The notes: generated by a model not told the origin, from the letters alone. DNA of 64,000 nt from Bathymodiolus brooksi (GCA_963680875.1 OY804579.1:37904397-37968396), one strand, 5' to 3'. Shown: positions 33,480 through 44,526, counted from the first letter of the stretch. A program made the numbers and translations.

Positions 33480-35095
33480 AATTGTTTATTGAACAATACA
33501 ATATGTTTAAAGTAAAAGTCTTAAATGTTTCAACCAAACAACTCAAAACTATGGACTGTGGCAGCCGGTTCCAGTCAGATATCGTACGAGGGAAACAATT
33601 TTTGTCTTTATTGAGTCTTACAAGGAGGGAAAATGAAAGAATGCATTCGCCATGATTGCTTTTTAAAGTAATACATGTTAGCTACTTTTTGGTTTGCTAT
33701 TTTATATACATGTACCATGCATGATACGTCTATCATCTTTACACCTGTCTTCAATACTGTATCAGTTCAAGCTTTGTAACATGTCACAAACACTAGATGC
33801 GTTTCGCTGTTTGTTTTGATGTATCTGGAAGTCCTGAGCCTTTATTGTAGGAGTCATATGCATACTCAATAATTGCCTAATTAGAGATTACAAGTTTCTA
33901 CCAAAAAAGTCCAGTGTTTTAGTTGCATTTTAAATCTTGTCTGATTGTAAGACCAAGATATTTGACTTCTTCTTATGAATTGAATGGATGGCCATGAAGA
34001 GTGTCGTTAAATTTGATTGGATTTCTATTTCGATTGACGTTACATTTGTTCGGATGATAAGACATTTTCCACTTTTGCTTCCGACATTGCGAGATCTTGT
34101 TGTAAATGTTATGCATCGATTGTGGAATTTACAGTCCAATAATGTTGAATAATGTTGTCTGCAAATAATCGCATAGTGGAGTTTAGACCTACTGGAATGT
34201 CGTTTATATACTACAAATATAGAAATGTCCGTAAGACTTACCCTTGAAACACTCCAGATTCAATTGGAACATTGATTTTGTCACCGTCAATTATCACATT
34301 ACACCCAATCTCGTACTTTGTTTTATTTATTGATGAAGAAGTAGAGAATGGCTAACTTTATCATCTGTCTTAGAAATAGTCCATTTTTACGATGTATGTC
34401 CATTTACCATTTTCTTCTCGGGGCCGTCGTGGTCGTATGGTAGTTGGATTTACAACTACTTGTGCAACCAATGCCTTTTCTTTCACCACTTAAGTTGTGA
34501 GTTCGAATTCTGGTTTTCTCCGGATACTCCGGTTTCCGCCACCAATAAAACTGACCTCCACGATATAACTGAAATATTATTGAAAATGGCGTTCAACACC
34601 ATAACCCTATTCCTAACCATCTTCTCTCTTTTTTGAGACTACTTCGATAAACTCTATCTATTGGATTTCGCGCGATCTAATTTACGATAATCAGTGATAA
34701 TGGATGCTATATGTATCCGCATGTGTCATTATACTACTGACGACAATGTGATCTAGTAGTTTGCAGCAAATTCAGGTCAGAGGAATCGGTCTATGATTTT
34801 CATAAATGTATTTAGGGCCTTTTTTGTATATGGACACATATATGTGTTGTTTTTCAATCGTTGGTTATAGCTCCAGTACTTAGAGATTGTTGTCAAATTA
34901 TTGTTAGAAAAGGTGCAATTTCGTTTGTAAGCTCTTTGAGTCAATGTTTTAGTTCATCTGATCCTGCTACTTTCGAGGAGTTTAAATTCAATAGTAAATT
35001 AACAACTCCTTTACATTTTATGGTTATATCTGGCATTTTAGGGAATTTAGACCAGTATCTGTCAAACTTTATATCAAGCTGTATCTATTAACCAC
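33480..35095 (-). pseudogene. decayed LINE reverse transcriptase, upstream of gene A
   Basis: Minus-strand translation with stops shows the RT order: 'GVVNLLLNLNSSKVAGSDEL' (near 34990), 'NHRPIPLT' / 'CCKLLDHIV' (near 34770), 'YINDIPVGLNSTMRLFADN' (near 34180, the F/YADD region). Many stops and frameshifts; a SINE at 34423-34612 interrupts it. The paralogous remnant lies at 52310-53600. Confidence 0.7.
34423..34612 (+). repeat. tRNA-headed SINE inside the decayed LINE
   Basis: 'GGTCGTATGGTAGTTGGATT', 'GTGAGTTCGAATTC', 'GGTTTTCTCCGGATACTCCG', 'GAAATATTATTGAAAATGGC'. In the gene B paralogue only a fragment of the head survives (53280-53333), showing a post-duplication deletion there. Confidence 0.8.
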
Positions 35096-35099
35096 GTTA

Positions 35100-36740
35100 C
35101 TAACGGGAGATGAACTCATTAGAAAGGTAGATGTCAATCTGATTATCACGTGGTTCGTTTTTAGGCTAAACACAATTTAGTATCTTCTTTTACTAACTGC
35201 ATTCAACATGTTGAAGATCATGTCAGAAGTTGTCTTACTTCTACCGACTATCGACGGGCAGGTTGAAGATTAATTCTACTGACCATCAGCGGACAGGTTG
35301 AACAGTATGTCAGATATCTTTAATCAAAAACTTACAACCATCAATATGTTGAAAATTATGTTGCGTGTTGTTTTATTTCTACTAAATACTGGCTGCCTTC
35401 AATGTTTAAAAGTCAAAGATTGTTTTAGTTATTCTACTTTTACCAAATACTGAGAGTCGTTAACAAGAGTAATATTTTGTCTAATGTTGTTCTACTTCTA
35501 CTAAATACTGACCACTAGTTAGAATATCTCACCACGAGTTGCATTTTTTATATTGCTATCTCACTAAAATAATAATCTGCAGATAAACATTTTCTCCACC
35601 CCAAAACAGTAAGAAAATTTGTTATTCAAAATATTTAACTAGCACTGTCGGGTTGCGTGTTCAGACGTTTATATAAAACTATTTAATACAACATGGTACC
35701 ATTTTGGGATCCAGTAGAATAGATACGCTGCATGGTGTCCCTTGCTTGAGAAGATTGTAATATTTATTGTATGTGACTGTATCATACGTATTCGTATACA
35801 GTGTATAATTTAAAATGGCGAATTTGATTGATGTCAAATTAATAAACAATACTCATGTATCATATAATGACAACACATTTTAACACAAATATATTGGCGG
35901 TTTTTAATTTGAACTTTCGCAACCAGGTATATCCCTGTAAATGCCTCTATATTTTAAGCCGAGGTAGCTAAATGGTTCGTCATTATGCTAACAGAATCTG
36001 CACCGCAGTGTGGTTTCGAATCGTGTTGTGATCATCATAGTAACCATGCATGGAATGGAATTATTTAGTGAAAGGACGGGATTTTTAATAGCGGACGTCT
36101 AGCTTTACTTCATTGTTTCCTAAGATCAATTATGTTGCATTCCAATAAAGGAACAAGTCGGATATATGCTCATTGATATACCTACTGTCTGTTCTAAAAC
36201 GCTTTCAACAAACTAAATATGCTGTCAATAAAAAAAAATAGAGTAATTTGAAGTTCAAGTTAGTTTCAGAGAACTTTTTATTAGAATCAAAGTGGATTTT
36301 GTTTAGCAAAGTAAGATTAAGATCCTTACTAAAACAAGATGTCTATATCTACGTTGGCCAACCTTTTTATGAAACAGAGTTGAACTAATAATTTTAATCT
36401 GTCTTTATGTTCAGGGTGGAGAATATTGTACATCTGTAAAGGGTGGAGAAATCAACCATTTTAATACTATTACATGAGTAATAGAGAGTACTCGGTTTTC
36501 AAATATGCAGTGCTATGTTGTGACAAAATACACACTGCACGCTCCTGCTTAAGAACACATAGTTAGTGCTGTCCTGCTGCTATATATGAGCGTATTTCGT
36601 AACAGTTTTTACATAAATAACAGGCTCTTAAATCTACCAATAAGGGGAACATAGAGTCCCAAAGTCAGAAGATGCATGAATGTATTAAAACAAAATATCA
36701 GTATTATAGAATGGGATATTTTATTAATGTCATTTGTTTC
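35100..36740. other. intergenic between genes A and B
   Basis: Contains loosely repeated phrases of a diverged minisatellite at 35200-35530 ('TTCAACATGTTGAAGATCAT', 'CTTCTACTAAATACTG'). No gene recognised. Paralogous to about 53600-55310. Confidence 0.45.
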
Positions 36741-36743
36741 CTT

Positions 36744-36870
36744 GTCAGTTTTATTGGTGGAGGGAACCGAAGGACCCGGAGAAAACCATCGACCTGTCTC
36801 ATGTCACTGACAACTTTATCACATAATGTTGCACGCCTCACCCTGATCGAGATTCGAACTCACAACACTA
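36744..36870 (-). repeat. tRNA-headed SINE, part 1 (split by the DIRS-like element)
   Basis: Core and distal part ('AGTTTTATTGGTGGAGGGAA', 'ACTTTATCACATAATGTTGC', 'GATTCGAACTCACAAC'). The rest of the same SINE resumes at 39831, as shown by the uninterrupted paralogous copy at 55314-55510. Confidence 0.8.
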
Positions 36871-37559
36871 TTAATTCAATCGTTTGAAGGAACTGAATTA
36901 GATTGAAATTAATTTCTTCTAGTTATCTGTCCATAGACCGTATGTATTTTCCCGCCGTCCGTGAAAATACTATTCGGCACAACATGGTCGACTCGATTGG
37001 ACGTGTTTTATTTCGTTAGTTAACACAATGGATATCGATACACCTCCCAACCCAGAAATATCTTTTCATACAGTTTTAGATGCAGTAAACCGTCAAAGTA
37101 AAAAAATAGAAGCTAAAGTCGATGCAAAAATATCGTAAAAGATCATGCCGGACATTTACGTGATGACATTCATGAGACAAATCAGTGCATGAAAAATCAA
37201 CATAAATTTGTAAAAGTATATTTATGATAATTTTGATTTTTAAAATAATTCAAATACACAAACATTTACTCATGATTACTTTGAGTAGAAGCAATGCGAG
37301 GCAGATATTATTGTTAAAGACAGACTAAAAGCTAATATTCTTTTGGGTAGATATCGGTGTTTACGATTTCATTATTGACACTATCAGAGATGGTTATAAG
37401 ATACCATTATTCTAGTTCACCTTCAGTTTATTTATCTAATAATATATCTGGTTTAAAAAATGCTAATTGTGTAGATACAGTTTTACAAGATTAAATGTAA
37501 TAAGCACCTTTTGTGGTTAATCCATAACAGTTTTTAGTCAATCAAGCAAAAAGAACAGA

Positions 37560-38117
37560 TTGATGTTTAATCTTAGAGCTGTCAATGAACATTTATGGAA
37601 GCAAAGTGTAAAATTTGAAGACATGCAGACTGCTCGACAACATATCAAACTTAAATCCTCTATGTTTGCATTTGATATTAACTTAGCTTATCATCATGTG
37701 GACATCCATGAACCACATATAGAATTTTTAGGGTTTTCATGGACAGTTAACGGCTGTATAACATTTTTATAATGTATTGTGCTACCATTCGGACTAAGTA
37801 CAGCTTGTTACTTATTTACTAAACTTGCAAGGCTTGTTTAAAAAAAATAAAAAAAAATATGGCGATCAGAAGGTAAGCAAGTTATTATGTATCTTGATGA
37901 TGGATTAGGTATTGAGGAAGATGATGAACTTTGTAAAGCTGTAGTAAATCAAGTGAAATATGATTTGATTAATAGTGGTTTTGTTCCTAAAGTAGAAAAA
38001 TCACTATGGAAACCTACCAAACGGTTGATTTGGTTAGGTACATTATCGATAGTGAAGCAGGATTTTAATAAAATTCCTGATCAGAGGATTGACAAGATTG
38101 TAAGTACTATAAATTAG
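37560..38117 (+). pseudogene. DIRS-like reverse transcriptase fragments
   Basis: Two open pieces (37560-37772 and 37887-38117) carry 'NLRAVNEHL', 'KSSMFAFDINLAYHHVDIHE', 'YLDDGLG' and 'WLGTLSIVKQDF'. These match the DIRS/Ngaro RT order (fingers, 'D..SAYHHI', then Y-x-DD). A frameshift and stop separate them, so no functional polymerase is encoded. Confidence 0.75.
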
Positions 38118-38369
38118 ATACGAACATGCTTGGCAACACATACAACTTTTATGTAAGGAAAGTTGCTTCTTTTGTAGGTCATGCAAATAATATATATGTA
38201 TTCAGTTATTGGTAACATTGCTTATTTGATGACAAAGCATCTTACTATTGATATCAAAAAATCATTTTCATGGTATATATTATATATTAAGTTACCAGAA
38301 TCTAGAGTTCAACAATTAATATGTTGTAAAGAATTTATTTGAGACGTGAATGTTAAACATTGTAGCACA

Positions 38370-38640
38370 GATGAATCGTGTCAGAGTATTGTATATAGTG
38401 ATGCCAGTGACATAAGTTTTGGTGGTTACATTGTTGAAACACCAATTAACATTGTTCATAGTATGTGGTCTGGTGTAGAACGTGGTAATAGTTCTACATG
38501 GAAATAACTTACAGCAATTATGGTGCTATTGTCATAAATAAACATCTTAGAGAGCAAGAAGATACAAGGATTTACAGACAACCAAAATGTCGTTAGCATA
38601 GTAAGGACAGAACTAAAACAGTCCTACAAAAAATAGTTCT
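38370..38640 (+). pseudogene. DIRS-like RNase H fragment
   Basis: Reads 'IVYSDASDISFGGYIVE', 'SMWSGVERGNSSTWK', stop, 'LTAIMVLLS', then 'FTDNQNVVSIVR'. These are the catalytic-strand and later motifs of the RNase H that follows RT in DIRS-type elements. Interrupted by stops. Confidence 0.7.
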
Positions 38641-38879
38641 CGGTATGTTTTGAATACAACATTAACGTTGATATGGTTGGATTATGCCATTTCTGACCAT
38701 TTGCAAAAGACGGATACGTTTAGAAATATTCATTAAAAGACAGGTTAATTGGTTCCAAAAATATAGGTTTATGAGTTTAATTTTGGATGCATGATAAATA
38801 ATTTAAAAATGATCTGATTAGTTTATTTATTAAGAAACAAGATAAAATTTAATTTCGATTTCCCGTTCTTTTTATTCAG

Positions 38880-39826
38880 CACATGGCGCTGTCGTGTGGC
38901 TATTCAATTTGAATATTGTTTTTCAATTATTGGCCTATATATAGATATTTATGGGTATGGTATGTTGTCTATGGGTTTTTGATTGTTGTTTAGAAGAAAT
39001 ATTATTTCAATCGTTTGAAGGAACTGAATTAGATTGAAATTAATTTCTTCTAGTTATCTGCCCATAGACCGTATGTATTTTCCAGCCGTCCGTGAAAATA
39101 CCATTCAGCACGACAGGGTCGACTCGATTGGACGTGTTTAACTTCGTTAGTTAAATTTTATCTCGTTTCGATGAAAATTTTCCTTTTTTACTCTATATTA
39201 ACGTTTCATAAAGTTTTTTTTTTTTTTTGCACTACAGAAAATTGAAGTGCATACATATTTTTGCTTGTATTGTATAATACTATGTTGCTGAATTAAACAC
39301 AGCACATGGCACTGTCGTGTGGCTATTCAATTTGAATATTGTTTTTCAATTATTGGCCTATATATAGATATTTATGGATATGGTATGTTGTCTATGGGTT
39401 TTTGATTGTTGTTTAGAAGAAATATTATTTCAATCGTTTGAAGGAACTGAATTAGATTGAAATTAATTTCTTCTAGTTATCTGCCCATAGACCGTATGTA
39501 TTTTCCAGCCGTCCGTGAAAATACCATTCAGCACGACAGGGTCGACTCGATTGGACGTGTTTAACTTCGTTAGTTAAATTTTATCTCGTTTCGAGGAAAA
39601 CTTTCCTTTTTTACTCTATATTAACGTTTCATAAAGTTTTGTTTTTTTTTGCACTACAGAAAATTGGAGTGCATACATATTTTTGCTTGTTGCTGAATTA
39701 AACACAGCACATGGCACTGTCGTGTGGCTATTCAATTTGAATATTGTTTTCAATTATTAGCCTATATATAGATATTTATGGATATGGTATGTTGTCTATG
39801 GGTTTTTGATTGTTGTCTAAAAGAAC
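38880..39826 (+). repeat. split direct repeats of the DIRS-like element (B-A-B-A-B)
   Basis: B blocks start 'CACATGGC(G/A)CTGTCGTG' at about 38880, 39302 and 39706. A blocks start 'ATCGTTTGAAGGAACTG' at about 39009 and 39426. The lone left A copy is at 36877-37022. One A-B unit more than the usual A...B-A-B layout is present. Confidence 0.75.
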
Positions 39827-39830
39827 AATA

Positions 39831-39896
39831 GTGATAGGCACTGATTGCAAAAGTAGTTGTAAATCCAACTACCATATGATCACGGCCACGACGTCC
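39831..39896 (-). repeat. tRNA-headed SINE, part 2 (head)
   Basis: 'GTGATAGGCACTGATTGCAA' and 'GTAGTTGTAAATCCAACTAC', continuing the SINE interrupted at 36870. It lies within about 40 bp of gene B's stop codon, so it is probably in that gene's 3' UTR. Confidence 0.75.
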
Positions 39897-39932
39897 TTAA
39901 TGTCATTTGTAATACGTCCTCTGTGATATGTC

Positions 39933-40038
39933 TTAATCTATATGCTGGTATGTTTCGTCATTATGTGGTTCTTCGTAGATGTGACTGTTGATGACATTTA
40001 ATGGCGTCTCGTATAACTGTATTGACTGCGTCTTCTTT
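39933..40038 (-). CDS. gene B exon 9: short cytoplasmic tail with three tyrosine motifs
   Basis: Acceptor 'GTGTATATTTGTAG'; the first base completes Arg from exon 8 (phase 2). It encodes 34 residues: '[16 protein letters not shown]', then 'YEEP' and 'TYQHID' before TAA. Two YxxP and one YxxI sites resemble SH2-binding sequences. It is unlike gene A's tail but nearly identical to gene C's. Confidence 0.8.
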
Positions 40039-40204
40039 CTACAAATATACACATAACCCATGTAAGTGGACTTTACACAATAGCTTTTATTCTACATACA
40101 TGAGCATGTGTGGAGATTTTATTGTACTAAAAATTGTGTTGTTCGTTAAATATTCTTCATCGTTATACATCTTACAAGACTTATCACCGGGGTTGTAACT
40201 AGTT

Positions 40205-40610
40205 ATACACGATGGGTGCCACTAGTGGAGCAGGAACTATTTACCATTCCGGAGCACCTGGTTCACCCCCGATTATTAGTGGGGTTCGTGTTACTCGATC
40301 TTGAGTTTTATGTGTATGTTTTGTAGATCGTTGTTGGTCCTTTTCTCCTTTTTCTTTTGGCCATTGTGTTGTCTATTCCGATATACGGATTCTGATTACC
40401 CCTATGGTATCTTCAAACTTTTCTTTAAAAGGAGTAAGCAGAAGCCGTACATTCAAGGACAGTCAGAAGAAAGCAAGCGAAAAGACAAATTATGGTCAAC
40501 AAAATACTTTATAGAAAACTAATCATGGGTTCCGAAGCTCAGGGGTAGACTCGGGTGCTCCGGAATGGCAAGCAGTTCCTGCTCCACTTGTGGCATAGCT
40601 ACATTTCTCA
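40205..40610. repeat. head-to-head inverted pair of 'GTGGAGCAGGAACTGC'-family repeats (gene B intron 8)
   Basis: A plus copy (40205-40430, 'GTGGAGCAGGAACTATTTAC') meets a minus copy (40431-40610, ending 'AGCAGTTCCTGCTCCACTTG') near 'CTTTTCTTTAAAAGGAGTAA', forming a long imperfect palindrome. The same pair occurs in gene C (55820-56220). Confidence 0.75.
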
Positions 40611-41056
40611 ATACAGAAATGATACAACAAAAAGAACGCATTTCCTCCCAGATAGCCTTTTTGAAACATTACATTTTCCGTTAATGTAATATTTCTATTT
40701 ATATAACCAATGTGATACCAGGTTTCATGCTTGTTCCTAAATTATTAGTATTTAATGAAAGGACAACCCATATAACTCATAATCTCATTCTGTTGTTTCG
40801 TATTCTTAGATAATTTGCAAACAAGAGTACCGACGTTATGAATATATGTATGAGCAAACATTGAAAACATTAGATTTAAATCTTTTCCGACACGAACAGT
40901 TTCTTTAATAATTTGAACAGATCTCACCCAGCAAAGTTAAGAAAAACCCTTAATCTTCAATACTGTATTATTATTCAATAAAACATATTAATGGAGAAAT
41001 AATTAACCAAACAACATGAAGGTAATAATTAATGTTGTTTTGGCAAAACAACTCAC

Positions 41057-41147
41057 CGATAACATTTGACACAGACAAATGATACATCAATCAAACAAAA
41101 GACACCACTACAACATAGACCAACACTGATGGCGAGCAGTGACAAGC
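41057..41147 (-). CDS. gene B exon 8: transmembrane helix
   Basis: Acceptor 'AATTTATTTTAG', donor GTGAGT; phase 1 in, phase 2 out, 29 complete codons: '[16 protein letters not shown]', 'CLIDVSFVCVKCY'. It carries an aspartate inside the hydrophobic stretch, where gene C has alanine (GAT against GCT). Several cysteines line the helix. Confidence 0.8.
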
Positions 41148-41384
41148 CTAAAATAAATTATGAATATAGAATAAGAAAATATACAGTGATTTCTATTAAT
41201 AGACAATTAAATTATGGTTCAAAGTTCACTATTGTTTCACCTTTATGTAAAACAATGACCTTGTATCGTTAGATATGTTATTTATAATATTCAAGATTAT
41301 AGTGTTCTTTATAATAATGCTGTTCACTGGTTACATGTGAGGATTGACATTTTACTGACATGTGGAAGGCACATCAATGACCGC

Positions 41385-41575
41385 ATCATTTCACTAAGAG
41401 GGTAGATTTAGAGCCCATGAAACTAGCTTAACCCCACCACTTTTTTATTTTAGTGCCTGTATCAAGTCAAGAAAGTGTGCGATCATGTACTTGTGTATAT
41501 GGGGTCTCAATTGTGCCTTTTCCTACGATTTTCATATTTGATTTTGGAATTGTTCCGACATTGTGATATTTTTTG
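41385..41575 (+). repeat. dispersed repeat, 'CACTAAGAGGGTA' family (gene B intron 7)
   Basis: 'TTCACTAAGAGGGTAGATTT', 'CCCCACCACTTTTTTATTTT', 'TTTTGGAATTGTTCCGACAT'. In gene C most of it is deleted; only 'CACTAAGGAGGTAGATTT' remains near 56980. Confidence 0.6.
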
Positions 41576-41740
41576 TTGATAAATCATTAATAGGAATTAT
41601 TCAATACAAACCATTAAATAAACTCCAGAATGTAGCAGTAATATATATAAATATTAAGATTCATATTGATCTATATACATTTTTTTAATCAATATTCACT
41701 ATTCAGAGGGTGGTCGTATATAGGCACCGGAAATAGGGCG

Positions 41741-41840
41741 GTATGCACAACAATATTTCAGTTATTTCGTGGTGGTAAGTTTATTATCGGTGGAAGAAAC
41801 TGGAGTTCTTTGGAGTCGGATAGTAACCGGTTGATTTATA
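41741..41840 (-). repeat. SINE fragment (gene B intron 7)
   Basis: Tail and core remnant: 'CAACAATATTTCAGTTATTT', 'CGTGGTGGTAAGTTTATTAT'. The paralogous fragment in gene C is at 57057-57155. Confidence 0.55.
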
Positions 41841-42449
41841 TATCTTTAGTATTGGATAAAACAATCTCATGTTCTGGCATGTTTTGCAGTGAATAAAAAT
41901 ACAGATTAGTTTTATTGACATTGAATGTATATTGTGTATATTACCCTACTGTCAAAATGTCCAAACAATTAAACATTTTCTGAAAAATACAGAGGTAAGC
42001 GTCGCCAGGGTTGCCTCTATCACGGTTTATTATACTGCTACCGTTTCTTATCGGTCGTTCTATATGACGCGGGTACCAGAAAATCTATATTTTTGTCATT
42101 GTCCTTATATAGCAAAATTTTATGCAATCAATGTAAATAGACCGTTTAAATAGAACAAGTGTAGTATAATATCTATTTTCAAACAACAATCATGATAGGA
42201 AAAAATATCGTTGATTTGAACGTATAATTTTGTGACGTTATTTTGACGTTGCCTTGTCAAACCCTCGATAAACATACAATCGCTTTACTCAAAATGGACT
42301 TCTCATCACATACGAAATTTCGCCTTCGATGCAATATTATTTCTAAGAAATCCATTTTGGCAAGCCAATCAACGATTGTTTTTTTTTATATTTTACGTAT
42401 TGAAATATAAATTTCAAATATAATTTAACCTGTTATTTTTATCACTTAC

Positions 42450-42566
42450 TTATGCTATGTCTACTAGCAATACAAAGTGAGCGTAGCTCTTCTGTGCAAA
42501 ACTTTGAAACGAGGGATAACCTTCCATTTATGAATAATGCAGCAACACAAAGTATTCCGTTACTTT
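42450..42566 (-). CDS. gene B exon 7: CTLD-b second half
   Basis: Acceptor 'TTTATTATTTTAG', donor GTAAGT; phase 1 to phase 1, 38 complete codons: 'GILCVAALFINGRLSLVSKF' then '[16 protein letters not shown]'. It keeps the three expected CTLD cysteines without the extra one seen in A. It matches A at only about half of positions, while neighbouring exon 6 is much closer to A. Confidence 0.85.
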
Positions 42567-42569
42567 CTA

Positions 42570-44080
42570 AAATAATAAAACACAATTTATTACGAATAAG
42601 TGAAAAGAAATGTCAAATGGTTTAATTATATTGCATGAGGAGAGTCCATATCTGATTCACACCACCTCTCGGGTAGCTAGTGTCGCAGTAGCTCTAACGC
42701 CCGTTTTGACCGCTGATAGAATACATGTTCATGATTTGGAAAGAGGTTTCGGGGAGCATTTGGCAGACCTAGCAATATATAGGACAATTGTGTAATTATG
42801 GAATCCAGTAGTGACGGAAGATCCAGTTCTTCATCTTTGGTTGAAATTCCAAAGGAACAGAAAACATACATATGATTGCACAGGATTTCCTCTTTCGAAG
42901 GTGTCGTCGGGGTATATGTAGGTATGCCAAGTGAATTGTTAAAACCTAATTTTTATGAAGCAGTCTATGTAATGTGAATTACACACAAGAACGATAGTGT
43001 TATGGGCTTTGTCTGCAGGCACAGCATAACAATAGCAATATAGTAACACAAGAGATAACGATAGTATTATAATTAAGAGCTCACCAAAAGGGCTAATATT
43101 CCTTCTTCAAACGTGTAACATAATCCCAAATTTTCAAACAGTAGATATTATTTTGCATTTTGAACGAACCTGTGTGCACATTGCAATCTTATTTAGAGTG
43201 ATGTTTTGAGTGATTGTTGCTAAACGCCAGCAGGACAATTTTTCAGCTATCACGCAAACCATTACACCACCGGTCCTGTCATAATTAAGAGGTTGACGTT
43301 ATATGTCGATAGAGAAAACTCGTCTCTTTTTTCGTAAACGCGTGTGTTAAAGTTACAGACAAGATATCGTCGAAGTATCTACATTTATTGTTCAATAAAC
43401 TAATAAGTGAGTACATAGACGGGTCTTTTTGAATATCTATTCTTACAGATCCCGACAGGATACCGGGCTGTGTTATATATCATCATATAAACGTCTGAAC
43501 ATTCAACCCAACAATGTTAGAGGGGTCATGTCTTGTTTGGATTGTGTGTGTTTTCTTGTGTATGGTGTTGTCCAACACATATCATGTTTTGTTTTTGTTT
43601 TGTTTTTCTTCGTTTTCTGTACGCTATGTTTCCAGTTTCTCTGGATTGTTCATTTTTGATTGCACCTGTAGTATTCTCTAGCGTTTATTTGATATAAGTT
43701 CCTGCCAAAATTGAATTGTATATTGCCATATTTAACTACTGTTAACCGGATTTGGCAGGAATTAATTCATTCACGAATCATAGTGTAAAGATGGTTCAAA
43801 TTTGTATGTAGTTAAACAAACGTTAAGAAAACCGAAAGGTAATCAACAATGACAATACAGAGACACAGACAACATAAGAAAGAAAGCGAAGACAAACAAA
43901 GCAAAAATAAAACACAGAAAACTAAATATATAAGTAACACAGATCCCACTAAAAAAACTCGAAGTGAACACAGGTCCTCACGAAGGATAAACAGTCCCTG
44001 TTTCTTATAAGACATCATTGTATCTTTCATCATAATATCATGAAACATTCTTACTATAATCTGTTAAAATTATATCATGA
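42570..44080. other. gene B intron 6
   Basis: No exon seen. Contains the inverted repeat pair at about 43500-44010 shared with genes A and C. Confidence 0.5.
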
Positions 44081-44086
44081 ATTTAC

Positions 44087-44265
44087 CTGTACTCCAAGAA
44101 ATTCGTGTTCTTCTGAAAAAAGAAACCCAATACGTTCTTCCATCTCTATATTTCTCGACATATATTTCTTTGACGTTTTGTAGTAAGTCTTGTCCATCGT
44201 CTTTATATCTTTGATATGCTTCATACCATGATAAAATACTCTAGAGTAGCTCATTGTGGTGCTAC
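44087..44265 (-). pseudogene. gene B exon 6: CTLD-b first half, 1-nt deletion and Cys-to-Tyr
   Basis: Same splice sites as the 180-nt exons of A and C, but 179 nt: 'CTAGCAGTATT' has become 'CTAGAGTATT' near 44240. In the original frame the conserved first CTLD cysteine (TGT in A and C) is TAT (tyrosine). The shifted frame stays open through this exon, but the next exon is then read out of phase and stops. Confidence 0.85.
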
Positions 44266-44526
44266 CTACAAAATGTCAATGGGAGATAACAGAAGAAAAT
44301 TAGTGAATGATGCCAAATTATAAAGAAAAGCTTAAACAATGATGGTCAGCAATTCCACCAATATCAACAAAATGAACAATCATCTCTCACCTCAAATCAT
44401 TGTACATAAATCAGACCATGACATTTAACTTTGAAATTCAGGTCTTGGTTTGTGATAGACAGGCACAAAAATGTAGCGGCGTTAAACTGGTTAAATGTTC
44501 TTTTAGAAAAATGTCTCTTGTGACAG

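Larger units (their letters stand above)
36871..39830 (+). mobile_element. DIRS/Ngaro-like tyrosine-recombinase retrotransposon remnant
   Basis: About 2.96 kb inserted in a SINE; the paralogous site near 55440 is empty. Inside, in order: a short Gag-like ORF start (37028, 'MDIDTPPNPEISF'), RT pieces 'FDINLAYHHVDIHEP' and 'FLGFSWTVNG' (37560-37770), the catalytic 'MYLDDGLGIEEDDE' (37887), and RNase H 'YSDASDISFGGYIVE' (38395). Stops and frameshifts make it inactive, and I find no tyrosine-recombinase ORF, so the 3' coding part seems deleted. Repeats are arranged as split direct repeats: A (36877-37022), then B-A-B-A-B at the right end (38880-39826). There is no target duplication, as expected for this class. 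Confidence 0.75.

Noticed and set aside
34423..34612. tRNA gene (A- and B-box-like text)
   Set aside because: No tRNA cloverleaf or acceptor-stem pairing can be formed, and the text continues into the SINE core and tail seen in other copies.
40745..40927. Alternative tail exon for gene B (and 56371-56595 for gene C)
   Set aside because: It could join the TM exon in phase, but the acceptor has a poor pyrimidine tract and a one-base difference between the B and C copies puts them in different frames. The 39933-40038 and 55547-55652 exons are conserved in frame and carry tyrosine motifs.
41932..42153. Cysteine-rich open frame shared by genes B and C (also 57253-57498)
   Set aside because: The two copies are frameshifted relative to each other and sit in intron 7 on the opposite strand, so shared ancestry of the intron explains them.
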